This document shows positions 1 to 9,612 of a stretch of DNA of 27,121 nt, piece after piece. The stretch is from Chara braunii (taxonomy: Eukaryota; Streptophyta; Charophyceae; Charales; Characeae). Position 1 is the first letter of the stretch. Each line of letters opens with the position of its first letter. The position numbers and the translations under genes were made by a program. The notes below the pieces were generated by a model, which saw only the letters and a program-made list of their open reading frames with translations, made no database searches and was not told the DNA's origin. The stretch is taken from the NCBI GenBank assembly GCA_003427395.1, contig BFEA01000068.1, positions 2,712,882 through 2,740,002 of the forward strand. The letters run 5' to 3'.

Positions 1-54
1 AGTAGTGGTAGGTAGGTAGTGTGAGGTGAAATTGAGAGAAGAATATAGCTTTTA
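1..54. other. Unassigned window edge
   Basis: A short GTAGG-rich stretch before the first A-run. No ORF, repeat copy or signal recognised. It may be the flank of the fragment that follows. Confidence 0.3.
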
Positions 55-255
55 GAAAAAAAAAAAAAAAAAAAAGAAAGAGGCCGGGGACCTCATTATT
101 CAACCCGGAGTTATCCTGGCAGCCTCAGCCAGTTTCGCTTTGGAGCCCAGCTCGAAGTTATGAGATCAGCACAATCAGTTTCCAAAAAGAGGTACCTCCT
201 GAAAACCGGGTCCAGCATCCCATTCGAAAGACCAACTTCCAACATATAACCTTGA
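55..255 (-). mobile_element. LINE 3'-end fragment (minus strand)
   Basis: Read on the minus strand, this fragment resembles the 3' ends of the LINEs in this window. It contains the stem-loop GCTGG-ACCCGGTTT-TCAGG (199-216), then a GAGGTCCCCGGCC box and a homopolymer run. It is most like the fragment at 26649-26825, sharing the box GGCCGGGGACCTCA, an ATCCTGGCAGC / ATCTGGCAGC block and the stem-loop. On the LINE strand the adjoining run is T rather than A, as in the U repeats, so the true poly(A) end may be missing. No TSD found. Confidence 0.6.
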
Positions 256-325
256 AGCTCAGAAAAAAAGAGGGCTGAGTCTTTTTCTGTTTTTTTACGA
301 AAAAAAAAAAAAAAAAAAAAAACAA
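256..325 (-). repeat. Probable remnant tail of a U repeat
   Basis: Contains CTTTTTCTG, a T-run, ACG and a long A-run. This matches in order the spacer between U units (T-rich block, GGAAAACG, A-run). It probably belongs to a unit preceding U1 whose body is lost. Confidence 0.4.
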
Positions 326-555
326 GAGACGACCCGCGGCGATGTCCCACTAGCAGAAAGGACAGGATCGAGCTCCTGAATCTGGATGTGTTTTATGCAG
401 AGATGCAGAAAAGCAGTTCAATCTCGATTTCCTGTACATCTCCCTAACCTCGTCCAGATTCAGGAATTCGATCCTCGTCCAGATTCAGGCTTCTGTTTTT
501 TTACTTTTTCTTTCTTTCTGTTTTTTTTGGAAAACGAAAAAAAAAAAAAAAAAAA
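326..555 (-). repeat. U repeat, copy 1
   Basis: First clear copy of a short A/T-tailed repeat. On the plus strand it runs GAGACGACCCGCGGCGA, a CCACTAGCAGAAAGG box, an inverted repeat (365-386 against 453-474, GGATCGAGCTCCTGAATC and its near complement), a second TCGTCCAGATTCAGG, then a T-rich block, GGAAAACG and an A-run. On the minus strand the order ends in GTTTTCC followed by A-rich sequence, like a retroposon tail. This copy lacks the CATTCTATCCGATC...GCAGCATGTGATT segment that U2, U3 and U5 have. The short frames in it, including one beginning MCFMQRCRKA that recurs in every copy, are judged repeat shadows. Confidence 0.8.
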
Positions 556-600
556 GAGACGACCCGCGGCGAGGTCCCACTAGCAGAAAGGATAGGATCG
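556..600 (-). repeat. U repeat, copy 2, first part
   Basis: Starts with the same GAGACGACCCGCGGCGAGG as U1 but breaks off after GGATAGGATCG, exactly where LINE-1 begins. The missing continuation (AGCTCCTGAATCTGG) resumes at 9435 after the LINE-1 poly(A). This shows directly that LINE-1 inserted into this unit. Confidence 0.9.
587..600. repeat. LINE-1 target-site duplication, left
   Basis: AAAGGATAGGATCG is repeated at 9421-9434, directly after the LINE-1 A-rich tail. The first three A residues cannot be separated from the tail, so the TSD is 11-14 bp. The implied first-strand nick follows CCTTT on the minus strand, compatible with A-tail priming. Confidence 0.9.
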
Positions 601-2843
601 GGAGGGAAAGCGGCACGCGACTTCTGCAGCGCTCGTTTCGCCTGCGCTGTCTGTGTGGCTGGTACCTATGGTTAATCTTTCACCATAGCTATCCAACCTT
701 CTACCTCGTGGAGGAGAAGGTAACTAGAGTTTCGGCATTACTCCACCGCGAGGCTTTTTTCTTCCGCGTGGACGCCATTACCCTGGGAGACCGCTTTCCC
801 CTACTCACCTTGTCAGATCTACCCAGACAACCAGATTTACCAGCGTAACGCTCCTTTTTGGGCATTCCGCTACAGGAGTTCACACAGGAGTACCTTCCTC
901 TGCTTGGGAATTCGTGGAATACTCTGGCTCGCCTTTCCCAACTTAGCGAATCATCATTACACTGCTATTTCCGGTGAAATCCTTCCTCCCTTCCAAGCGA
1001 AGGCGCCTCGACGTAGCTGGTCCCTTTTGCGGTACACATCAGCAATCTCCTCTGCTCGACGGACATCATTGCAGCGGCTCCCCCTTTTTGGTACGGGATC
1101 TCCAGTGGTACCTCGACACAGAGAAGGAAGCCCGGCCTTCCACTCCTCCTTCTGTTCCCCCCACTCTTTAGTGTCTCCCCGCCCGCCCTTTCCCACTTTT
1201 TCCTCTTCCCCGCATTTTGCTTCAGATCCAGCCCGCACTGAAAACAACTCTATCCTTCTCCATGCATGGGCCCGTCCCCTACTGACACCTCACTCACGAT
1301 ACCCCAACCATCGCGTGCCCTAACTGCGGGCACCGCCCCTCCCCAAAGACCCTGTCGATTCTCTCTCAGCACACCGCGGCCTGGCTCAGTCCCTCGCTCG
1401 CCCTACTTATTTTGTCATTTTCCGTGTAATAGGCACCTTGTCCTTTCCCCCGAAATCTATCCCCAAGCCCACTCTTGTCACACCGTACCTCACCCACCGA
1501 AAACCCCCCTCCTCCTTGCGCCGCCCACCCCGGCCAGATTCCCTTCCCCCTTGCTTTTGAATTTCTGGGCCCCCACTCACCCTGTCACCTTCCGTGTAAT
1601 AGGTACCATGCCCACACCCTTGCCCACTTCCCCCTCTTCCCCGTATTTTGCCTCAGATTCAATTCGCACTTACAACAATTCTGTTTTTCTTTTTCACGTA
1701 TGGGCCCGCCCCCTACTGACACCGCACTCACAATACCCCGACCCTCGCTTTCCCAAACCACCGATATGGCTCCTCCCCGAAAACCCTGACAATTTTCTCT
1801 CTCTACACACCCTGGTCTGACCCAGTCCCTCCCCCAACTTACTCACCTTGTCATTTGCCGTGTAATAGGTAGTTTGTCCTTTCCCCTGAAATCTATCCCC
1901 AAGCTCACCCTTTCATACCGCACCTCACCCGCCGATCAACTCCCCTCCTCCTTGCGCCTCTCACCCCGACCAGATTCCTTTTCCCCGTGTTTTCGTTATT
2001 CCTGCTCAGACTCCTGCTTTCACTCTCCGAGGAATAAGCTACCGAGTCCTTCTCCCCGAAATCTACCCCCGAGCCCATCACCCGCCGACCAAGTCCCCTC
2101 CCCCCTACGCAACCCACCCCGGTCAGTCCTCGACTTTCTACTCCCTTACCTACCCTGTCCGTTACCGTGTCACTTTCCGCGTAATAGGTACCTTTTCCTT
2201 TTCCTCCAAAATATTCCCCCAAGCTCACCCATTGACACTGTACCCCACTCACCGATCAAGCCCTTTTCCCCCTCGCCTTCGTGACTCTGATCCACGCTCA
2301 CCCCGTCCTCCCCCTCTCCTCCCGAATCTCCACCTCTCTCGCCTCTTTCCCCCGACTGTAGTTAACCTACCTTTCTTCAGATAATAGTCTCACTTTCGTT
2401 TCCTTAGTTTTTCGTCGTTACACTAGCCCGACTGTCGCCAATCTTTCTCTTGTATAGCCATCCGTCCGATCCCGTTCCCTACACCACCCCGCCCCAACCG
2501 CACTCAATCTTGACAAAACGCCTATACTGCCACAAACCCACAAAAGTACATCCCCACTTTCCGAACTGCGCTTATCCAGTCCCACTGCATAGCACATCAC
2601 GCCCTCCACATCACAATACTTTGGTCGCCGGCTCCCTTCTAACTCCCGCTTCCCTCGCTAGTCCGCCTGCCTACCATCCCTATGCACCAGACCCACCACC
2701 CTTAACTTGCGCGCTTCCCTGCATTCATATTCCCTCACCCACATATTCCCTCTCAGCACGAACGGTCCGCCTCGCTTCACTATCTCACTCCCGCCTAGAC
2801 GGAACAACCCTTCCACACCACCCCGGCCTCTCCCCACTCCGAC
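601..2843 (+). promoter_or_regulatory. LINE-1 5' UTR with degenerate tandem repeats
   Basis: A 2.2-kb pyrimidine-rich leader. An approximately 435-bp block occurs twice in tandem. The box around CCCGCATTTTGCTTCAGATC (1207) recurs at 1640, and the box around TTTCCGTGTAATAGG (1419) recurs at about 1855. Further partial copies of the GTAATAGGTA and CCGAAATCTA boxes lie near 1594, 2060 and 2180. Some LINEs, such as mouse L1, use tandem 5' monomers as internal promoters. That role here is inference. The long proline/serine-rich frames in this stretch are products of the C/T composition and are not called as genes. Confidence 0.6.
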
Positions 2844-4823
2844 ATGGAACCTGAGCACCTCCAACCTGGATCTGGAACCACACCCGACAACGAACCTACC
2901 AACGAAGAAATCCAAAAACTTCAGGGAATGATGAAAGGCTGGTATATAGATAATGTATCCCAGGATGTCTCCGCATACGTGGAAACAGAAGTGAACGAGG
3001 AAGATGATTGTATTGAAGTCAGTCTCTCATAACGCCTCCAGAAAGTCCAAAATAATTTTCTCAAGAAAATGACAGTAGCTATCATTTTTCAAGGAGAAAC
3101 GAAGAACTGGTCTAATGACAAAAAGGTGGACCTGATTCGCTTTTTGGAAGATTCCTTTCTAACTGAGGAAGAACTACAAACTTAGAAAGGGACTGCACAC
3201 ATGGAAGGCAGAGGGCAGATGACATACCTAGCCAAGAATATGAAGGTGGTTGAATGGTTACTGAAGACTAAAAAGGAAATGAAATTCAACGAAGGGAACA
3301 AATGACACTTTGTCTATTTTTGCCCCTGGCTCCCCAGATCTGAATGGCAAACGAAACGGGAAAAGGAAAAAAAGAACAATTACTGGGTAATCGTCATGCG
3401 CTTTCCTATCGCCGCATCTTTATTCATCAGAACGGTTTTTGAAGCCACCATGGAAAACATAGCGAAGGAGTTCGACCCCATCAGTGACCCGGAAGATCCC
3501 AAACTGGGGAACTTGAAGTATCAGCTCCACCCCAGTGCGGAGGAGAGCTTCCGACCTCGCCTCAAAATCTGGACAGGACCGGACTACGTGATGGTAGACT
3601 TAGTTAACTCCAACACACCGTGGTGTTCGCAATGTAACAGGTACGGCCACAAACCGGATGATTGCCCATTTTGTGACACATGCTACAGATACGGCCACAC
3701 AGCTGAGCATTGCAAATCAGAGGAAGGGAACATATAAAGAAAAAACAATGCGAACCCTCACCCGTACCAGGCAAACTCCCAAATGCTCTCCCAGGCGTTT
3801 CTCTCCCCAGGGGAGAAGAAAAACTCCTGGGGAAGCTTTGCATTCAAAGACAAGGAAATGCAACAGTTGGCCAGCAGGAAAAGACAGCCACGCCGGAATC
3901 CAAAATACCAGCACGAACAGGGAACGAAACTCCCCCTTCCCGGAAAGTTCCAATGGCGCCCCATTGGTTCCTCCAACGACGGACCAGCGCTGTCTAGCAC
4001 AGAGGGCATTGGGGGGACCTGTTTCTCGTTTGGCTTCTCCCTCCCGGCAATGGACCTCGCTGACACAACGGAGAAGGGAAAGGACATTCAGGGACCGGTA
4101 CTAGGAAAAAGCCTGCTACCACACACAAAACCGGCACTGAGTCATATGCACATTCAAACGTCCACGAGCTCAAAGGGAAAAACGTCTGAGGTTGTTTCTC
4201 GATGCTTCCAAACTCCGACTTTACTGGGACCGGTCACACCAACAACTAAACAGGAGACTCCTTACGTGATGGCCCCTTTGATCTTCAAACAAACAAATCA
4301 AACCACGCTGCTCCTCCTGCAACAGAATGACAGCAATGAATTGTTTCTGCCTTCAATCACCTCCAATACCTTCCCACACCCCAACGACTTTTTATTTTCA
4401 GCGATGAGGTTTTTGGACAAGCCGTACTTTGTAAGACCAATCCCGTATATGCCCAACTCGTCAGTGTATAGAAAAGGCCACACGGGTAAGCTGCACCCGG
4501 TCCTCAACATGTGTTTGGAGGCAGCACGGGCCCCAGGAACAGACCCAACCTTGGTTGATAAAGGGTTGTTCTGGGCCCCAGTCGCTTGGTTCAAGCAAAA
4601 CAACACAAAGGGGCGATTCTATCCTACGTTGGGCGACGGAATCAAAGGGGACATAATTGCTGATCTGGATGAACACATCCCAAGGGAACGCTCCATCTTC
4701 TCCAGATACATTCTGGAATCGACGAAGCTTCCCTGGGACGTCCCGAGCCTGATGTCCAATCAGGGTACACTCCCGATGCCGATCCAACACGGGCTGCAGT
4801 CGGATGCTGCAGATGGACGATAG
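2844..4823 (+). pseudogene. LINE-1 ORF1 (gag-like, CCHC zinc knuckles), broken
   Basis: One frame starts at ATG 2844 (MEPEHLQPGS) and reads about 660 codons to TAG 4821. In-frame stops lie at TAA 3030, TAG 3183, TGA 3302 and TAA 3735; no frameshift is needed. Two zinc knuckles of form CX2CX3GHX4C lie at 3624-3665 (CSQCNRYGHKPDDC) and 3672-3713 (CDTCYRYGHTAEHC). Such proteins bind RNA in LINE ribonucleoprotein particles. The part before the knuckles aligns by eye with LINE-3 ORF1 (for example VMRFPIAA against a VPLAA block), so it is probably a shared nucleic-acid-binding fold. The part after the knuckles (about 340 codons) is unassigned. The end overlaps the ORF2 start by 11 bp. Confidence 0.85.
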
Positions 4824-7800
4824 GCTATCAGTAGCCTCATGGAACGCCCGCGGCTTGATAGACAAGAAAGGAAAGCACAAACGGTCTCGTCTCAAATCCT
4901 GGATCCACTCCCACAGGATATCAGTCACAATGCTGCAGGAGACTAAGTTTTTAGACGAATGACTAGCTTCCATGCCAGCCTGGTGGAGTGGACCACAGAT
5001 ATGGGCACCGGCCCAGGGCACCAAAGGCGGTACGGGCATTCTGATCCACAGATCTCTCGCTGCGCACATCAAAGACTCCAAAACCGACCCGATGGGTCAT
5101 TGGTGTTGGACAACCCTTGACATAGATAATCAATCATGGCGTTTCATGTCTGTGTACACGCCCTGCGATCATACCACCACATCATCCTTCCTCCTTTCTC
5201 TCACCGGGGTTATACCAAGCACCAAGTTCTTGATTGTGGGTGGGGACTGGAATACAGTCTCAAACCCGATCTTGGACTCTACGAACCCCCTAGCCTACCC
5301 AGGCGAATCCGCATCTCTCAACAACTTTATGACCGACAACGGACTTTTTGACCCATTCCGCACACTCCACCCGGACTCACGGGAGTATACATGGTTTTCC
5401 TTCAAACCTACAGAGAGTGGAATATTCACCCGCAGACGACTTGACATAATTTTGACTGACGATGATGCACTGCAGCTGACCAACAAAGCTGAGACTGTCA
5501 CCGATCCTATGTCGGATCACAAGCCAGTGTGGCTGCGCTTAAACATGGGGTCCCAAGTCTCCCGGGGTAAAGGACTTTTCCGACTGAGTCTACATGTCCT
5601 CGAAGACCCGGGAATAGTGGAATGGGTATGGAAAACCTGGGAGGAATAGAGGGTTAACACTGCAATTTTTGACACTGAAGGTCTGTGGTTGGATAAAGGA
5701 CTGACCCTCATATCCAACCAACTGAACCTTATCTCCCGGATCAAGGCAGTGAACATAAAGTATGAAGAGATACTTATAAAAAAGAAAATTCAACAAATCG
5801 AAAGCAAGTCTACAAATTCCTTCTTCTCAGAGCTGGTATCCCACAGGAAAAGAACCAGGCTGATCCAAGAATGACAAAATTTGCAGATCAGACACCACAA
5901 CCTATGGGATACACTTCGACAAGTGGAAAAAATTATCTCCACCGACCGTCTTACCAATAAGACAACGTCAGCGATCAACCATCTTCGCAGCTCCACCCAT
6001 ATCACCAATCTGTCCCACCTCACTGACCCCTCACAGTCACCAGCCAAGGACTCGGAATTCCTGTGCGGATATGTCAAGCTCTTCTACGAACAATTACTAA
6101 CCTCTGAGAAACCGAGGAACTCCCCCATCATTCCCCCCCATCTTGAATATGCCTTATGGGACTCCACTACCCGCATTCTCTCAGACATGGAATTGGCTTC
6201 CCTAGAAAGACCATTTACACTAGCAGAAGTTAGGAGGCTGTCAATAGCATGGCCAACGGTAAATGCCCTGGGCCTGATGGTCTGCCTGTCGAGTTTTATA
6301 CCAAGTTCTGGACACTATTTGCACTGGACCTACTCCAAGTCTTCAACCAAATTCTCATGGACCAACCGCTGGGCCCGCGCACAGCAGAAGGCATAATAAC
6401 ATTACTATATAAGAAGGGTGATAAGACAAACATCAGGAACTACAAATCGATTTCCTTAGTCAATGTCCACAGGAAGATTCTGACCAAAACACTGGCTCGC
6501 CGTATTAACCCTCTCCTAACAAAGCTGGTTCACCCAGACCAGTCCGACTTCATACCGGGCAGACAAGTGTTAGACAACGTGATGACCATATCCCAATCGA
6601 TAGATTGGATAAGAAACCATAACTTAAACAAGACAGTCATCCTCATTGACTTTCAAAAGGCTACCGATCGAGTCAACTGGGATTTTGTTCAGGCTACACT
6701 TGACAGAGTGAGAGTGGGCCATAACTTCTGGAAAAAGGTTCGTGCCTCATACAACGCATCATCAGGGAGAGTCCTGGTCAACGGTCACCCATCCTCCTTC
6801 AAGGTCACCCGGTCACTATGTCAGGGGTGCCCACTCGCCCCCTCTCTGTTCGTCATCCATCTCGAAGTCCTTATTAACATGGTAAAAAATCATCCGGATT
6901 ACACAGGTCTTCAACTTTCGCCATCCTACTCTATCAAAGTATCTGCCTTGGCTGATGATTTCTCTGCCATCTTCGACAACACCCCTACCTCCCTATCGGC
7001 ACTGGAGCAATGTCTCTCAACATATGAACTGACCTCCAAGATGACAGTGACTCAGTGAGCTGGCAAAAGTCTATCGCTCTCACCCCAAATGGGGAACCCC
7101 TTGCATATGACATGGGTATCCCCGTCAGACCCAAGTCAGATCCCAAAAGATACCTGGGTATTCAAGTCTCCTTCGGAACCCTGCGAACGTGGAGAACACC
7201 ATCATGGGAAATCGGATTAGAGACGCCTGTGCTACCTGGTCCAAAACACATTTCTTGTCCTTATTCGGGAGAGCAACCATTATTAACACATTTATCTCCT
7301 CAAAGATTTGGTACATACTTTCAATTAGAGCCCCTTCCTCGGCCACCTTCACTAATATTAGACGCCTACTGACGAGGCTACTTTGGAAGGGCAACTCAGA
7401 GGCCCAATCTGCCATCATTAAGGTTAGTTGGAAAAAAATAACGGAAAAGAAAAACGCGGGTGGCCTTGGTATTCTCGATCCGGAGACACAAAACCCGCCA
7501 AATGGCCTATCAGGGCATTGACAACAATAGAACAACAACCTTGGATCATTCTTGCCCAATATTCATTAGCCAAACAATGAAACCTCTCCGACCCGGAAGC
7601 AGTATGGGCCACCTTACTTATGCACCCTTTTACAGCCAGACCAAACACCCCCACCTGGACCTGCATCCGGAAGGCATGGAACACGATGCTCCCACAACTT
7701 CTTGAGGAACCCAAAACCCGCCAAAAAATACTTAACTCCCCCCTCTTTGAGAACCCGCTCATCCGTGACAAAACCGGACTTTCTTTCTCTGTGGCAAGGG

Positions 7801-9074
7801 CACCGGACAATTTTGGCCTCAAATGGATGCAGCGTGGTGTGTGGCTCATTCGCCATATATGGGATAAAAACTCTAAGGAATGGAAAGACTTTAATAAGTT
7901 GCGGGCACATCTTGCCGATCTCCAATGCTCCTCAGACCATCTGAAGGAGATACACAGCGTCATCCCCACTTCATGGTCCGATATGCTACGGAAAACAGAC
8001 CAGCTGGTTCAGGAACAGCAGTGGCTCAGATCCATGACATCAGAAGATACCTTTTTCAAAGTCGAGAAAATTAACGAAGACAACTCAGTGGAAGCTTCCG
8101 AATGGTCCTTGCGAGACACAGTGTTAACTCAGACCAAGGCTGCCCACCAGATCAACACAACAGGCATGGAGGAAATCATAGTTCAGCAGGCAGACACAAT
8201 ACAGGACACTCCAACTTTTCGAATCATCATGCAAGTTATCCCTATCAAGTGCTGGAGGACCGATGTGTGCAGATACGGATGGTCCATCATAGATGTTGTG
8301 GGCAAAACTACCAAGGTAGCTATCAAGGACTACATGTCTCATGTGGGATATGCACTGCACTTAGGAGCACAGTCACTCCAAGAGGACCTCATGACGACCT
8401 GGCAACGAAGGGTATCTTCCCTCAAGCTCCAACCACTGGGTCCCAAATTGATATTTTTCTTTATCCAACTCATCTCTTATGTCTTGGAAACTAAGGTAGG
8501 AGGTCTTCAATGGATGCATCTCCACTCATGTGTACCAACTGCCCTGTGGTGCGTCGAGAAAGGAATGGATATTTCGACCCATTGCGGAGTATGTCCCCAT
8601 CCGTGTCTGGAGGACTGGTTACATTTGTGGTGGGAATGCGTCATTGCAAGAGGCTTCTGGGACACTATGAACTCCTAGTGGGCTGGGGCTTACAACTATA
8701 TTGGTCTGTGGAATCAGGAGTTCATCATCACAGGGAGATTAAGTCCACACATAAACATTCATCAGATAGGAACGATAGCCCAAATAATTAGAGTCAGGGT
8801 ATTCCAGGCCCTATGGTTGGCCAAAAGGGATAGACTGTTCCTGAACTCTGAATCCTCTCTCCACTCTCTGATCTCACGTTTTAAGCATTCCATTAGACTA
8901 GATATAATGGCTGATTGGATCAGAATCAAACACCAGTCAGGTTCCAGGGAGGTAGCAAGGGATCTCTTCCATAAGAAATTGTCCTCGCCCTTCAAGTGGG
9001 CGGGTCTGTTAGACAAAGATAAAATCTTCTATACTGAGCTCTTATGGGACAGTCCCACCTCAGGCCTAGGTTGA
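4813..9074 (+). pseudogene. LINE-1 ORF2 (APE endonuclease, reverse transcriptase, zf-RVT), broken
   Basis: Start ATG 4813 lies inside the ORF1 end. The EN (to about 5560) shows SWNARGL, LQETK, GGDWN, RRLDII and SDH, so all expected catalytic positions are present. The RT (about 6250-7060) shows GPDGLPVEFY, YKKGDK, DFQKATDRV, CQGCPLAPSLF and the catalytic box ALADD. The C-terminal zinc module is CGVC...HLWWEC near 8580-8640. Damage: stops at TGA 4960, TAG 5647, TGA 5872, TGA 7578 and TAG 8676, plus frameshifts near 6245, 7056, 7180 and 7496. The longest intact stretch is about 350 codons upstream of 8678. ORF2 would nick target DNA and reverse-transcribe the element RNA there; this copy cannot encode an intact protein. 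Confidence 0.92.
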
Positions 9075-9423
9075 TATTTTTCCCATCAGACAGCCTTCTG
9101 CTGAGAGGGCCTGCTGCCTCCTCCGGGCTTCATCACCTTAGATCTTGTCAATCCATTAGGACTCAAGAGCCATCTCTTCTTCCTTCTTTCCATCTCATAG
9201 GTTACCTACGTCTCTCTGGCTTCGGTGATGTCCCCAGTGTTATCATCTTGATGATTCTTCTTTTGCACTGCATTTCTCGTGCTGATATCCGGGTAGACTG
9301 TGAGGACCCCGACCTCAACTGTTATTTACGAGGGACGTTGGGACCGCTTCCCAACACGTACCGCTCCCCACAAATAGATTGAAACTATTGTTTTGAAAAA
9401 AAAAAAAGGAAAAAAAAAAAAAA
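9075..9423 (+). other. LINE-1 3' UTR, stem-loop and A-rich tail
   Basis: About 320 bp of non-coding sequence, then an A-rich tail interrupted by GG. A perfect 7-bp hairpin, GTTGGGA-CCGCT-TCCCAAC, lies at 9337-9355 about 40 bp before the tail. It occupies the position of the CTGGA...TCCAG hairpin in the other LINEs but uses different paired bases. Confidence 0.7.
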
Positions 9424-9434
9424 GGATAGGATCG
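9421..9434. repeat. LINE-1 target-site duplication, right
   Basis: Second copy of AAAGGATAGGATCG, joining the LINE-1 tail to the continuation of U2. Confidence 0.9.
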
Positions 9435-9547
9435 AGCTCCTGAATCTGGATGTGTTTTATGCGGAGATGCAGAAAAGCAGTTCAATCTTGATTTCTTGTA
9501 TCCCTTACGTCGTCCAGATTCAGGAATTCGATCCTCGTCCAGATTCA
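9435..9547 (-). repeat. U repeat, copy 2, middle part
   Basis: Continues U2 from AGCTCCTGAATCTGG to CCAGATTCA, then is cut by element Y at GGGCATA. In the intact U3 the corresponding sequence is GATTCAGGCATTCTATCC, which gives the empty site for Y. Confidence 0.88.
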
Positions 9548-9612
9548 GGGCATAAACACGGCGACCCCAAATCCACAGAATATGCGGATTTGGGAAGGGT
9601 CGATTTAAGGTT

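Larger units (their letters stand above)
601..9420 (+). mobile_element. LINE-1: full-length L1-type non-LTR retrotransposon
   Basis: An 8.8-kb element bounded by a 14-bp TSD. Order: 5' UTR with internal repeats (601-2843), ORF1 with two zinc knuckles (2844-4823), ORF2 with EN, RT and zinc module (4813-9074), a 3' UTR with terminal stem-loop (9337-9355), and an A-rich tail (about 9396-9423). The first bases GGAGGGAAAGCGGCACGCGAC resemble the 5' start of LINE-3 read on the minus strand (GAGGGGACTGGCATGCGAAC), which supports a genuine 5' end rather than a truncation. Both ORFs have stops and frameshifts, so this copy should be inactive. Its proteins are clearly diverged from LINE-2 and LINE-3, so it is probably a separate subfamily. 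Confidence 0.9.

Noticed and set aside
386-583. Recurring 62-86 codon frame beginning MCFMQRCRKA in the U units
   Set aside because: It recurs because the DNA repeat recurs; the ends fall in homopolymer and the reading frame ends differ between copies.
904-2854. Several 100-180 codon proline/serine-rich frames on the plus strand and their complements
   Set aside because: They overlap each other in different frames within C/T-rich tandem repeats of a LINE 5' UTR; no domain and no conserved start.
9421-9547. tRNA-like Pol III boxes in U (GGATCGAATTCC resembling a B box)
   Set aside because: No convincing A box at the right distance and no cloverleaf; kept only as a remark.
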